Source: Syntrophomonas sp. (GTDB lineage: Bacteria > Bacillota > Syntrophomonadia > Syntrophomonadales > Syntrophomonadaceae). From it: DNA of 64,000 nt. Location of the stretch: positions 1 through 64,000 of the forward strand of contig NZ_JAQVZX010000002.1 of assembly GCF_028707975.1 (NCBI RefSeq). Direction: 5' to 3'. This document shows, piece by piece, positions 43,201 to 52,497 of the stretch. A program made the translations under genes and the position numbers. Each line of letters opens with the position of its first letter. Position 1 is the first letter of the stretch. The notes under the pieces are model-generated. The model was not told the DNA's origin. It saw only the letters and a list, made by a program, of their open reading frames with translations, and did no database searches.

Positions 43201-43853
43201 CGCGTTTCTCCTTTTCGCTCCATCAGCTGCCGGGCCATCTTTACCGCTGCCGGGGCATTGGCTGCGTAAGCATCAGCTCCGATCGAATCCGCAAAAGACT
43301 TGGAAATGGGTGCTCCTCCCACCATGCAATAAGGTCGTTGCCCCTCACCATTTTTTCTAAGCTTCTCGATAACAATCTTCATTTCTTCCATAGTGGTAGT
43401 CATAAGTGACGACATGGCAACGATGTCAGCGTCAACCTGCAAAGCTCGATCTACAAATTGCGCTGCGGGTACATTGCGGCCCAGATCATGAATTTCAAAA
43501 CCGGCTGACTCCAACAGCATTGCAACGATATTTTTGCCGATGTCATGGGTGTCGCCTTCTACTACACCGATTACGATTCGCCCCTTTGGTTCCGGTGCTT
43601 TAGTGACAGCCGTTTTTAAAACCTCCAGACCTTTGTACATGGTGTCAGCACAGACCACAACTTCAGGAATAAAATATTCATTGCTGTCAAATAGCTCGCC
43701 CACTTTGGCCATTCCCTGTGAAAGTCCATTTTCGATGGCATCTTCGGCACTTATTCCAGCCTGTAACGCCAATCTTGAGATCCTTACAGCATCCTCTTCG
43801 TCCATCACCACTACCGCCTGGGCCAGTGCCTCCAGAATTTCCTCCCGCTTCAT
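43191..43853 (-). CDS. corrinoid protein (methyltransferase B12-binding subunit)
   Basis: GVVEGDTHDIGKNIVAMLLESAGFEIHDLGRNVP. Confidence 0.93.
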   Translation of the reverse strand: MKREEILEALAQAVVVMDEEDAVRISRLALQAGISAEDAIENGLSQGMAKVGELFDSNEYFIPEVVVCADTMYKGLEVLKTAVTKAPEPKGRIVIGVVEGDTHDIGKNIVAMLLESAGFEIHDLGRNVPAAQFVDRALQVDADIVAMSSLMTTTMEEMKIVIEKLRKNGEGQRPYCMVGGAPISKSFADSIGADAYAANAPAAVKMARQLMERKGETRCD

Positions 43854-44022
43854 GTCTTTATCCCCTTTTTTAACCGTAAATACACCGAGCTATTATCAAT
43901 ATTAATTCTCGTTATAGATAAATTTACCTGCATACTAATCATAATATTATGTTATATGTCTTTAGCCAATTTTGTGGTAAATGTTAAATACTAGTATAAT
44001 AGTGTCAAAAGGGGGTGAAAAT

Positions 44023-44226
44023 ATGCAGGCAGGGGTACGCAATAAATTAAGCGGCAGCATAATAGAAATAAAAACAGGCGATATAATGTCCGAAGTTGTA
44101 ATCCAAGTAGGGGATAATCAAATTACCTCAGTAATGACTACCGATTCACTGCTACAGGTAGACTTTAAAGAAGGGGATACGGCAACTGCTTTGATTAAAG
44201 CTATTAATGTAGTATTGGTGAAGTAA
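44023..44226 (+). CDS. molbindin (TOBE/Mop domain)
   Basis: MQAGVRNKLSGSIIEIKTGDIMSEVVIQVGDNQITSVMTTDSL; start 44023 after aaagggggtg. Confidence 0.88.
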   Translation: MQAGVRNKLSGSIIEIKTGDIMSEVVIQVGDNQITSVMTTDSLLQVDFKEGDTATALIKAINVVLVK

Positions 44227-44239
44227 ATATCAATCGTAT

Positions 44240-44273
44240 TAAAGCCTCCGCGCCTCGGACGGAGGCTTTTTTA
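44240..44273 (+). terminator. Rho-independent terminator after molbindin
   Basis: aagcctccgcgcctcggacggaggctttttta. Confidence 0.8.
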
Positions 44274-44352
44274 TCGGGATGCATCAGTGCATTTAAAACT
44301 TCTGTCAAAACTTCTGTCAAATTTAATTTCAATAGTGTATAATGACGTTGAT

Positions 44353-44427
44353 GCGGGAGTAGCTCAGTGGTAGAGCACCGGCTTCCCAAGCCGGGTGTCG
44401 AGGGTTCGAACCCCTTTTCCCGCTCCA
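44353..44427 (+). tRNA. tRNA-Gly (anticodon CCC), CCA encoded
   Basis: gcgggagtagctcagtggtagagc...ccggcTTCCCAAgccgg...ggttcgaacccc...cccgctcca. Confidence 0.93.
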
Positions 44428-44495
44428 ATTATTTAACGCAAGCGATGATTTCTGCTACCTGATATTTTTCTTTTACATAGGGGGAGGTTAGAACT

Positions 44496-44639
44496 ATGAA
44501 GAAGCATCTGGTGACAGTGGTAAAGCCGGTTTTTTGCCGAGAGCAGGAGGAAACAAATTGCCGCGAATGCGCTACTTCCTGCCAGTCGGCCTGTAAGACT
44601 TCTTGTACAGTAGGCAATCAGCATTGTAAGAAACAGTAG
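44496..44639 (+). CDS. scfA: SCIFF (six-cysteines-in-forty-five) RiPP precursor, 47 aa, not in ORF track
   Basis: MKKHLVTVVKPVFCREQEETNCRECATSCQSACKTSCTVGNQHCKKQ; SCQSACKTSCTVGNQ is the SCIFF hallmark; gggggaggt SD upstream; maturase downstream. Confidence 0.95.
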   Translation: MKKHLVTVVKPVFCREQEETNCRECATSCQSACKTSCTVGNQHCKKQ

Positions 44640-44649
44640 TCCTGGCGAA

Positions 44650-44672
44650 AGGGGCGAAAGCCCCTTTTTTTA
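44650..44672 (+). terminator. terminator/attenuator between scfA and scfB
   Basis: aggggcgaaagcccctttttttat. Confidence 0.8.
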
Positions 44673-44710
44673 TGCCCGGAAACGGGAGATAGCATGGGGG
44701 AGGAAAACAC

Positions 44711-46087
44711 TTGCGGAGTTTGAGGGAATATGATTTTGCGGCAGGTATTCATTTGTACCGCTATAAAGAACAGAATATCCTGTTGGATGTAAACTCGGGG
44801 GCTATTCACTTGCTGGATGAGCTGGCCTATCAGCTGCTGGAAAAACTGGCCGTTCTTCAGGGTGATTGGGAGAGGGCTTTAGCTGAGCTGGAAGCGGAGT
44901 TCCCGGCAGAAGAGATTGCTGAGGCTGCCCAGGAAATTGAAGATGCCTGGGAAAGCGGCAGCCTGTTCAGTGAATTTGCAATTCCCTTAGTGGAGCTTTC
45001 CCGGTTATCTGTAAAAGCTTTATGTCTTAATATGGCTCACTCCTGTAATATGAAGTGCAGCTATTGTTTTGCCAGCCAGGGCAATTTTGGGCAAAGACCA
45101 GCATTGATGTCGCTGGAAACGGCCCAAAAGGCCCTGGATTTTTTATTGGAGCAAAGTGGGGAAAGGCAAAACCTGGAGGTGGACTTTTTCGGTGGTGAGC
45201 CTTTGCTGGTCTTTCCGGTTATTAAGGAATTGGTGGCCTATGCCCGGGAAAGGGAACAGGAAACAGGCAAAAGATTTAGTTTTACCCTGACCACTAACTG
45301 TCTCTTGCTTAACGAAGAGGTGCAGGAGTTTGTCATTGATCATAGTATCGGGCTAATAATGAGCCTGGATGGCCGGAAAGAAACCCACGACCGGCACCGG
45401 CTTATCCATAACGGACAGGGGAGCTATGAGCTGGTTTTACCAAAAATACGAGAAATGCTGGCGAAAGAACCGGTCAGCTATTATGTCCGCGGTACCTTCA
45501 CCCGGGACAACCTGGACTTTAGCGAGGACTTGCGCCATATGCTGGAACTGGGTTTTACCTGTGTTTCGCTGGAACCGGCGGTGGGAGCGGACAACCCTCT
45601 GGCTATTAGCCATGACGATTTGCCCCGGGTACTAAAGGAGTACGACCGCCTGACGGATATCTTGCTGGAATACCGGGAACCAGGGCAGGATATTCATTTT
45701 TTCCATTATAACCTGGACCTGCAGAAAGGCCCTTGCCTGGCTAAACGAGTCACCGGTTGCGGCGCCGGAATCGAGTATCTGGTAGTAACCCCGGAAGGGG
45801 ATCTCTATCCCTGTCACCAATTTGTGGGGGAACCCCGTTTTTTCATGGGTAATATAGAAAATGCTGAAATAGACCACTCGGTTCGCCACATCTTTGAAGA
45901 TAACCAACTGGTTAATAAAGAGTGCCGAAATTGCTGGGCTCGGTATTTCTGTGGGGGCGGTTGCCATGCCGGGGCTTATTTTCAGGGTGATATAAGCAAA
46001 CCTCATGAAGTTAGCTGTATTATGCATAAAAAGAGAATCGAAGGGGCTATTTATCTAGATTTGTTTAAAAAGTTGCCTTTAATATAA
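44711..46087 (+). CDS. scfB: thioether cross-link-forming SCIFF peptide maturase (radical SAM/SPASM)
   Basis: CNMKCSYCF radical SAM motif; C-terminal Cys-rich SPASM region; adjacent to scfA. TTG start 44711. Confidence 0.93.
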   Translation: MRSLREYDFAAGIHLYRYKEQNILLDVNSGAIHLLDELAYQLLEKLAVLQGDWERALAELEAEFPAEEIAEAAQEIEDAWESGSLFSEFAIPLVELSRLSVKALCLNMAHSCNMKCSYCFASQGNFGQRPALMSLETAQKALDFLLEQSGERQNLEVDFFGGEPLLVFPVIKELVAYAREREQETGKRFSFTLTTNCLLLNEEVQEFVIDHSIGLIMSLDGRKETHDRHRLIHNGQGSYELVLPKIREMLAKEPVSYYVRGTFTRDNLDFSEDLRHMLELGFTCVSLEPAVGADNPLAISHDDLPRVLKEYDRLTDILLEYREPGQDIHFFHYNLDLQKGPCLAKRVTGCGAGIEYLVVTPEGDLYPCHQFVGEPRFFMGNIENAEIDHSVRHIFEDNQLVNKECRNCWARYFCGGGCHAGAYFQGDISKPHEVSCIMHKKRIEGAIYLDLFKKLPLI

Positions 46088-46296
46088 ATATTTTTAAATA
46101 TTTCGACATCTTCTCACGGACAACAAAATATGCCTAAGATGCCAAGGCCACATACAATATATTGTGGAAGGGAGCCCTGGAAATCAGGCCAGTAAATCCC
46201 GCCGGGAGAAAAAAAGGGTAAAAAAGCAGGAATTTATAGCCGATTGGTCGAAGCAATAGCAAGATAAAAAAGAAAAATATTAATTGGAGATTTAAA

Positions 46297-47637
46297 ATGT
46301 GGAAATTTTTGCAGCAGTATCGCCGTTACACGCCCTTGGGACTGATTTTAGGTGGACTTATTTTCCTTTTTGTGATGTCCTCACTGGGAGTGCAGATGCC
46401 AGCTTATTCAGTCTATATTGACCAGCAGGAAAAGTTCCAAACCGATGACCCCGAGGCGGTTAATCTGGCGCTGGTACATATAATAGCTCAGGAAAGAAAC
46501 CGATGTCAGCAGGACATAGACCTGGTTAACCAGGTGGAAATAGAAAAGGTTTTTGCCAACCGGGAGAATATTATTCCGGCGGAAGAAGTGGAAAAAGAGC
46601 TTCGTAAAAACCTGCAGTTTGAAGCCCAGGCCACCGCCATTGTGGTAGATGGCCAGGCTATAGCTTCACTTAAAAGTCGGGAACTGGCGCAAAAAATATT
46701 GAACAATTTAAAAAGGGAATATTCCTGGCTGGATGAGGGGGAAGAACTGCTGGAAGTTACCTTTGCGGAAAAGGTAGAATTGCGAGATACCAAAGTGCCT
46801 TCCCAGGAGATAATTGAACCCCCACAGGCTTATCAATTGATTAAGATTGGCACTAATAATCCGGAGAAATACCTGGTTAAAGAGGGGGATTCCCTCTGGT
46901 TGATAGCCCGGCGCAATGATATGTATGTTAATGATATTGTGGTGGCCAACAACCTGAATTCCGACAAGCTATCTCTGGGACAGGAATTACTGCTGGTTAA
47001 AAGCAAGCCCTATATAACGGTAATGACTCAGGTTAAAGGGGAAAGAGTGGAGGCCATTCCTTTCCAGACCAAGGTGGTAGTGGACACCGCAGCCGGTACT
47101 GCGGTGCGGGTCAAACAGGAGGGTAAAAACGGGGAGAAACAAGTGGTTTATCAGGCTACCAAGCTCAATGGCGTACTCCAGCAAAAGGATGTAAAAAGCG
47201 AAAAGATTTTGCAGGCAGCTGTGGATAAGATAATTATCAAAGGCAATCGGGTAGTACAAGTTGCTTCCCGTTCCGGCTCAGGAAATCTGGAATGGCCTAG
47301 CTATGGCCCAATCACCCAGTATTATCGCGGAGGAGGCCATACGGGATTAGATATTGGAGCTCGTAGTGGGACCAGTATAAGAGCCGCGGATGCCGGTTAT
47401 GTAACTTCGGCCTGCTATCAAGGAGGATATGGTAAGTTCATTGTTATCAACCACAATAATGGTCTGGTCACCCGCTATGCACATTGTTCCAGTATAGCAG
47501 TATCTGAAGGACAGAGTGTTTCCCGGGGAGAAGTGATTGGTGCAGTGGGTTCCACCGGGAGAAGTTCCGGTCCTCACCTGCATTTTGAAGTACTGTCCGG
47601 TGGGTCTTTTCAAAATCCGTTGAACTACTTGCCTTAA
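46297..47637 (+). CDS. LysM-G5-M23 peptidoglycan endopeptidase
   Basis: LysM YLVKEGDSLWLIARRNDMYVNDIVVANNL; G5-like region; M23 GGGHTGLDIGARSG...GPHLHFEV. Confidence 0.92.
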   Translation: MWKFLQQYRRYTPLGLILGGLIFLFVMSSLGVQMPAYSVYIDQQEKFQTDDPEAVNLALVHIIAQERNRCQQDIDLVNQVEIEKVFANRENIIPAEEVEKELRKNLQFEAQATAIVVDGQAIASLKSRELAQKILNNLKREYSWLDEGEELLEVTFAEKVELRDTKVPSQEIIEPPQAYQLIKIGTNNPEKYLVKEGDSLWLIARRNDMYVNDIVVANNLNSDKLSLGQELLLVKSKPYITVMTQVKGERVEAIPFQTKVVVDTAAGTAVRVKQEGKNGEKQVVYQATKLNGVLQQKDVKSEKILQAAVDKIIIKGNRVVQVASRSGSGNLEWPSYGPITQYYRGGGHTGLDIGARSGTSIRAADAGYVTSACYQGGYGKFIVINHNNGLVTRYAHCSSIAVSEGQSVSRGEVIGAVGSTGRSSGPHLHFEVLSGGSFQNPLNYLP

Positions 47638-47644
47638 GAAGGCT

Positions 47645-47680
47645 TGTACCCTGACCGTAAGGGTCGGGGTTTTTATTTTT
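47645..47680 (+). terminator. Rho-independent terminator
   Basis: taccctgaccgtaagggtcggggtttttattttt. Confidence 0.6.
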
Positions 47681-47696
47681 TAGGGGGGTAATAGCT

Positions 47697-48650
47697 ATGA
47701 ATGATGTGGCAATAATGCGGGTAAAAGAACCGTCCCCATGCCCGTATGATGTGGTGATAATTGGCAGCGGTCCCGCCGGTTTAACGGCAGCTATTTATAC
47801 CAGCCGGGCCAAATTAAAAACCCTGGTATTGGAATCATCGGTTTTTGGCGGCAATGCGGCTTTAATCGATCATATTGATAATTATCCGGGATTTCCCTTT
47901 GGCATAAGTGGGGCAGATTTAATGGAGAACTTTCGGCTTCAGGCGGAACGATTCGGGGCTGAACTCCGCATGGAGGAAGTTATAGATTTGCAAAATGCGT
48001 CTGGAGCAATAAAAACAGTGGTAACAAATATGCAAGAATACCAGACCAAAAGCGTAATTATAGCTATGGGAGCGAAGCGCCGGGAACTGGAGGTAGATGG
48101 AGAGAAGGAATACCTGGGGCGCGGCGTTTCTTACTGTGCCACCTGCGATGGAGCTTTTTTTCAAGGGACCTCGGTAGCGGTTGTCGGGGGTGGAGACTCG
48201 GCAGTAAAAGAAGCATTATATCTGGCCGGAATTGCCTCCAAGGTTTATCTTATTCACCGTAGAGAAGGCTTTAGAGCCAACCAGACAGCCCTGGAGAAAA
48301 TGATGAATAACGAGAAGATAGAACTCAGATTAAACCGGGTGGTAAAACAGGTAGAAGGCGATGCCCTGATGAAAAGCCTACTGCTAAAGAATCTAAAAAC
48401 CGGGGAAGAGGAAAGGCTGGAGGTAGAAGGGCTTTTCGTTAGCATAGGACTGGTAGCAGGAACTGAGCTGCTTGGCGGCATGCTGGAGAGCAGGGAGGGG
48501 TACATAGTAACCGATGATAATATGATGAGCTCTATTCCCGGAATTTTTGCCGCCGGTGATGTACGCGCCAAAAAGGAACGGCAGGTGGCAACCGCCGTTG
48601 GGGAAGGAGCTCTGGCAGGAATAGCCGTAAGTGAGTATTTGCAGGAATAG
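47697..48650 (+). CDS. trxB: thioredoxin-disulfide reductase family protein
   Basis: IIGSGPAGLTAAIYTSRA; SYCATCDGAFF redox CATC; VVGGGDSAVKEALYLA. Confidence 0.93.
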   Translation: MNDVAIMRVKEPSPCPYDVVIIGSGPAGLTAAIYTSRAKLKTLVLESSVFGGNAALIDHIDNYPGFPFGISGADLMENFRLQAERFGAELRMEEVIDLQNASGAIKTVVTNMQEYQTKSVIIAMGAKRRELEVDGEKEYLGRGVSYCATCDGAFFQGTSVAVVGGGDSAVKEALYLAGIASKVYLIHRREGFRANQTALEKMMNNEKIELRLNRVVKQVEGDALMKSLLLKNLKTGEEERLEVEGLFVSIGLVAGTELLGGMLESREGYIVTDDNMMSSIPGIFAAGDVRAKKERQVATAVGEGALAGIAVSEYLQE

Positions 48651-48720
48651 AAACCACTATTTGCTTGCCCCTCTGCCATCAAGCCCATAGTATAATGAGG
48701 CTCAGAGAGGAGAGGGGGAA

Positions 48721-49560
48721 ATGTGGGGAATAAAGTCGGTTGATGCTGGCAAGGGTCTTATTTTGCTTCTCCTGCTGGCCTTGCTGCTTACGCTGCTGAT
48801 AAATAAGCATGGCTATGGCATCATGCGCGTAATGGTAGGACAAGAAGTCAAGTTAAAGACCGCCGGGTTTGAAAAGTTACAAAGCGAACATTTTGATATC
48901 AGATACATGGCCCAAGATAGTGCTCATATAGAAATGATTGCCCAGGTATCAGAAGAAGCCTATTCGGCTGTAGTGGAAAAATTTGGCCGGGAACCGGCCG
49001 GAAAAACCATAGTGGTGGTTTATCCTGATACCGCCAGCCTGGCCGGTAGTATTGGCTGGAACCGGAATGAGAGTGCTATGGGAGTATACTGGGCAGGTTC
49101 CATCCGTATCCTGTCGCCGGGTGAGTGGATAAAAGGCGATGAACTGGAGAAACAGTTCAAACAGGAAGGACCCATGGTACACGAGTTTACCCACCTGATG
49201 GTTGACGAAATCACGAAGGGGAACTATAATCGCTGGTGGACAGAGGGAATTGCCCAGTATTTAGAGAAGAAGATCACAGGCTTTGAATTTGCTGACCCTT
49301 TTGCCCGGGGGAGAGAATTGGAGTATTATGAACTTTTGACCCTGGAGCAAAAATTTGATGAAGTTGATCAACAGATTGCTTATTGGGAATCTTTGCAGGC
49401 AGTACAGTATATAGTTGATATATATGGGGAAGAAAAGTTGTTTGCGGTATTGGCGGAGCAAGGAAAGGGGAGCAGCCTGAACACTGCTCTGGAAATTTGC
49501 CTGGGAACAAGTTACCAGGGATTTGAGCAAGGATTTTACCAGTACTTGCAAAAGAAATAA
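48721..49560 (+). CDS. peptidase MA-like / gluzincin metallopeptidase, membrane anchored
   Basis: HEFTHLMVDEITKGNYNRWWTEGIAQYLE: HExxH plus downstream E. Confidence 0.8.
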   Translation: MWGIKSVDAGKGLILLLLLALLLTLLINKHGYGIMRVMVGQEVKLKTAGFEKLQSEHFDIRYMAQDSAHIEMIAQVSEEAYSAVVEKFGREPAGKTIVVVYPDTASLAGSIGWNRNESAMGVYWAGSIRILSPGEWIKGDELEKQFKQEGPMVHEFTHLMVDEITKGNYNRWWTEGIAQYLEKKITGFEFADPFARGRELEYYELLTLEQKFDEVDQQIAYWESLQAVQYIVDIYGEEKLFAVLAEQGKGSSLNTALEICLGTSYQGFEQGFYQYLQKK

Positions 49561-49577
49561 GGCGAGAGGTGTAGTTC

Positions 49578-50837
49578 TTGAAAGACTGTTTAATTATCGA
49601 GGGAGGGCATCCCTTGAATGGCCGGGTTCGGGTAAGCGGCGCTAAAAATGCCGGACTGGTATTACTGGTAGCCAGTACATTGGCTGATGGAGAGACTATA
49701 CTGGATAACATGCCCCGGATAAGGGATGTTGAAGTGATGGTGCAGATTCTCAATGGGCTTGGGGTTAATGCGCGTTGGAATGAGGATGGAAGTCTGTCTA
49801 TCTGCCCGCCGCCACTGGGCAGCATGAAGGTCAAAACCTCATATGAATTATCCAAAAAATTAAGAGCTTCTAACTTGTTATTGGGTGCACTACTGGGTCG
49901 GGAAAGGGAAGCAGTTATTTCCTTGCCGGGAGGTTGCGATATCGGCTCGCGGCCTATGGATTTGCATATAAAAGGGATTCAAGCCCTGGGAGCAGAAGTG
50001 GATATAGAACACGGTTTTATTTATGCCCGCAGCAAAACGCCGTCGGGAGCTCGGGTATACCTGGATTTCCCCAGCGTAGGGGCCACCGAAAACATAATGA
50101 TGATGGCCTCCCGCACACCAGGACAGAGCGTGATCGAGAATGCGGCCAAAGAGCCGGAAATCGTGGATTTGGCTAACTTCCTCAATTCCATGGGGGCCCG
50201 GATTCGGGGAGCCGGAACTGATCTGATAAAAGTTGAAGGAGTACCGGAACTCAAGGCCTGTCGTTATGCTATTATTCCTGACCGGATTGAAGCCGGGACT
50301 TATATGGTGGGGGCAGCTATTTCCGGGGGAGATGTGCAAGTGGAAAATGTAATCCCTACCCATCTTCATCCTATAGTGGCCAAGTTGCAGGAAACCGGAG
50401 CTATGGTAGAAGAGACCGACCAGGGCGTACGGGTGAGAGCGGGCCGGCAGGTTCTACCGGTAGACATTAAAACCTTACCCTATCCAGGATTCCCTACCGA
50501 CATGCAGTCCCAGATGATGGCCTTGCTGTCTCTGGCGGAGGGTTCCAGCGTCATAGTAGAGAATGTTTTTGAGAACCGTTTTCAAATTGTGGATGAACTG
50601 AAGCGTATGGGTGCGAGTATACAGGTGGAGGGACATACCGCCGTGGTAAGAGGGGTGAAAACCCTTTTTGGGGCTCGGGTCAAAGCCACCGACCTGCGGG
50701 CTGGAGCTGGCCTTATCCTGGGAGCACTGGCTGCTCGGGGAGAAACCACCATCGAAAATGCCATTCATATTTTTCGGGGTTATGAGAACATTGAAGAAAA
50801 GCTCAGCCAACTTGGGGCCCAAGTAAAAACGAAATAG
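49578..50837 (+). CDS. murA: UDP-N-acetylglucosamine 1-carboxyvinyltransferase
   Basis: IIEGGHPLNGRVRVSGAKNAGLVLLVASTLADGETILDNMP; RPMDLHIKG. Confidence 0.95.
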   Translation: MKDCLIIEGGHPLNGRVRVSGAKNAGLVLLVASTLADGETILDNMPRIRDVEVMVQILNGLGVNARWNEDGSLSICPPPLGSMKVKTSYELSKKLRASNLLLGALLGREREAVISLPGGCDIGSRPMDLHIKGIQALGAEVDIEHGFIYARSKTPSGARVYLDFPSVGATENIMMMASRTPGQSVIENAAKEPEIVDLANFLNSMGARIRGAGTDLIKVEGVPELKACRYAIIPDRIEAGTYMVGAAISGGDVQVENVIPTHLHPIVAKLQETGAMVEETDQGVRVRAGRQVLPVDIKTLPYPGFPTDMQSQMMALLSLAEGSSVIVENVFENRFQIVDELKRMGASIQVEGHTAVVRGVKTLFGARVKATDLRAGAGLILGALAARGETTIENAIHIFRGYENIEEKLSQLGAQVKTK

Positions 50838-50877
50838 AAGGTGAATCAAAGCACCCTTTCGCTTTGTCACGCTACCA

Positions 50878-50930
50878 AGAAGGGAGGAATGAAATGCGTT
50901 TAACATTTCACTCCTCCCTTATGTTTTGGC
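50878..50930. terminator. bidirectional terminator between convergent murA and Big_5 gene
   Basis: aagggaggaatgaaatgcgtttaacatttcactcctccctt. Confidence 0.75.
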
Positions 50931-50937
50931 AAAAAGT

Positions 50938-51339
50938 TTATTCCTGCACTACCACTGTTGGTGTAACCGCCGCTTTTTTCCCGGTGGTAAAGGAAATTAC
51001 CACAGATTTACCTAGTTTTTCTCCGGCTTTGGAGGCGAGATCAGCCAGTATTACTACAGTGTATTTGGTGTTGGGTGCCAGAGCGTTAACCGGTTTGACA
51101 TAGATATTCCGGCGCTTGCTAAAATCTACGGTATCGGGAATCCTCCTTACCCGGATAGCAATTCTTTCACTTCCTTTAAACATTCTTATTTGTTTGCGAT
51201 TATTACTCCAAACCAGGTCGTTCACTACATTCTTATCAAAAACCAGTTTAATTTCTTTGAGGCGGGTAGAAACATTACGCGCCCCATTGGCCGGCACTGA
51301 AGAAACAAAGTTTAATGGTTTTTGTCCAGGTACAGCCAT
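50938..51339 (-). CDS. SbsA Ig-like (Big_5) domain protein
   Basis: VSSVPANGARNVSTRLKEIKLVFDKNVVNDL; start at MAVPGQ with aaaggggg SD. Confidence 0.75.
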   Translation of the reverse strand: MAVPGQKPLNFVSSVPANGARNVSTRLKEIKLVFDKNVVNDLVWSNNRKQIRMFKGSERIAIRVRRIPDTVDFSKRRNIYVKPVNALAPNTKYTVVILADLASKAGEKLGKSVVISFTTGKKAAVTPTVVVQE

Positions 51340-51434
51340 TAATATTCCCCCTTTTGGTGAACATATTACCAATGCTGGTTTATACTATGGGAAATGACCA
51401 GAAAGTGTTCAGTAAAGAGAGCAGGAAATATATG

Positions 51435-51565
51435 TTTATCCGATGACTAACTCGCTCTAAGACTCCCGCCTCTATAGGCAGGAGTAAGAGCGACTAAGTC
51501 CCTGGATAAGTGCGACTAAGCTTCAGATGGAGTTAAAACTCCACCTGAAGCAAGTCTTACTTTAT
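51435..51565 (+). repeat. 131-bp two-hairpin repeat, copy 1 (MITE/IS200-IS605-end-like)
   Basis: Near-identical to 54972-55102; hairpins actcccgcctctataggcaggagt and cttcagatggagttaaaactccacctgaag. Confidence 0.85.
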
Positions 51566-51651
51566 ACAACCATTAGATGATATAGTGCAGAGCAGGAAAA
51601 TCCTTTATCCAACCCAGAACACTGGAAGCAAGCTGCGAGGAGGAATACTAT

Positions 51652-52131
51652 TTGAAATACCGCATTATTTCCGTGGGAAAGATTCGTGAGCCCTTTTATT
51701 TGGAGGGAGTTAGGGAATATTTGAAACGGCTGGGTGCTTACACCAGCATTGAGCTTATCGATGGGTTGGAAGAAAAGATAGGCCCCCGGGCCGGAGAAAA
51801 AGAGGTTCAAGCCATCCTGCAAAAAGAAGCGGAAAAAATCAAGAGATGGCTCGATAAAGATGAAATCCTGGTGGTGCTGGACCTGGAAGGCCAAGTTCGT
51901 AGTTCGGAAGAAATAGCCCGGCAACTGGAGAAATGGAATGCTTCCGGGAAAAGCCGGGTCACTTTCCTGCTCGGTGCTGCCCATGGCCTGGCCAACGAAA
52001 TAAAGCAACAGGCCCAGGAAACCATCTCTCTTTCAAGAATGACCTTTCCCCACCAGATGGCAGTGCTAATCCTTGCCGAGCAAATCTACCGGGGCTTCAA
52101 GATTTTAAAGGGTGAACCGTATCATAAGTAG
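51652..52131 (+). CDS. rlmH: 23S rRNA (pseudouridine1915-N3)-methyltransferase
   Basis: MKYRIISVGKIREPFYLEGVREYLKRLGAY...FLLGAAHGL...LSRMTFPHQMAVLILAEQIYRGFKILKGEPYHK. Confidence 0.97.
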   Translation: MKYRIISVGKIREPFYLEGVREYLKRLGAYTSIELIDGLEEKIGPRAGEKEVQAILQKEAEKIKRWLDKDEILVVLDLEGQVRSSEEIARQLEKWNASGKSRVTFLLGAAHGLANEIKQQAQETISLSRMTFPHQMAVLILAEQIYRGFKILKGEPYHK

Positions 52132-52497
52132 CATTGGGCGGCGGAGGACGGAAGACGGAAGGGGAGGAGTGATTGCTCGTCCGGCGTCTAACCAACTTTT
52201 ATCGGTGGTTGCGGTCCTCGGCTATGGGGGGTAGAGTGGTTTTAGGAAAGGAAGCCGAAGGGATTTTGGCAGAAAAATAATGGAAACATATTATAAGACG
52301 GAAGGAATTACCCAAATATAAGAAGAATTAAATAAAATAAGCCTTTTTACCAGGAGAAAGTATTGTTTGTCTTAGTGTAGTCCAGAATCTTGATAAGATT
52401 CATGATTCCTTATCCGGATCAGTTTGATTAATTGATAAATATTTGCGGATACCAGGCGGTGTTGTGAACAGGAAAAAATTAATACTGGGGGGATAAT

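Noticed and set aside
42865-43269. 134-aa plus-strand ORF opposite the MtaA3 gene
   Set aside because: Fully antisense to a clear CDS; no RBS or family resemblance.
44204-44428. ORF MEREKGFEPSTPGLGSRCSTTELLPH... on the minus strand
   Set aside because: Antisense translation of tRNA-Gly, a well-known spurious ORF type.
46090-46296. Possible c-di-AMP (ydaO) riboswitch before the M23/LysM gene
   Set aside because: The region has GC-rich segments but I could not identify the conserved ydaO blocks.
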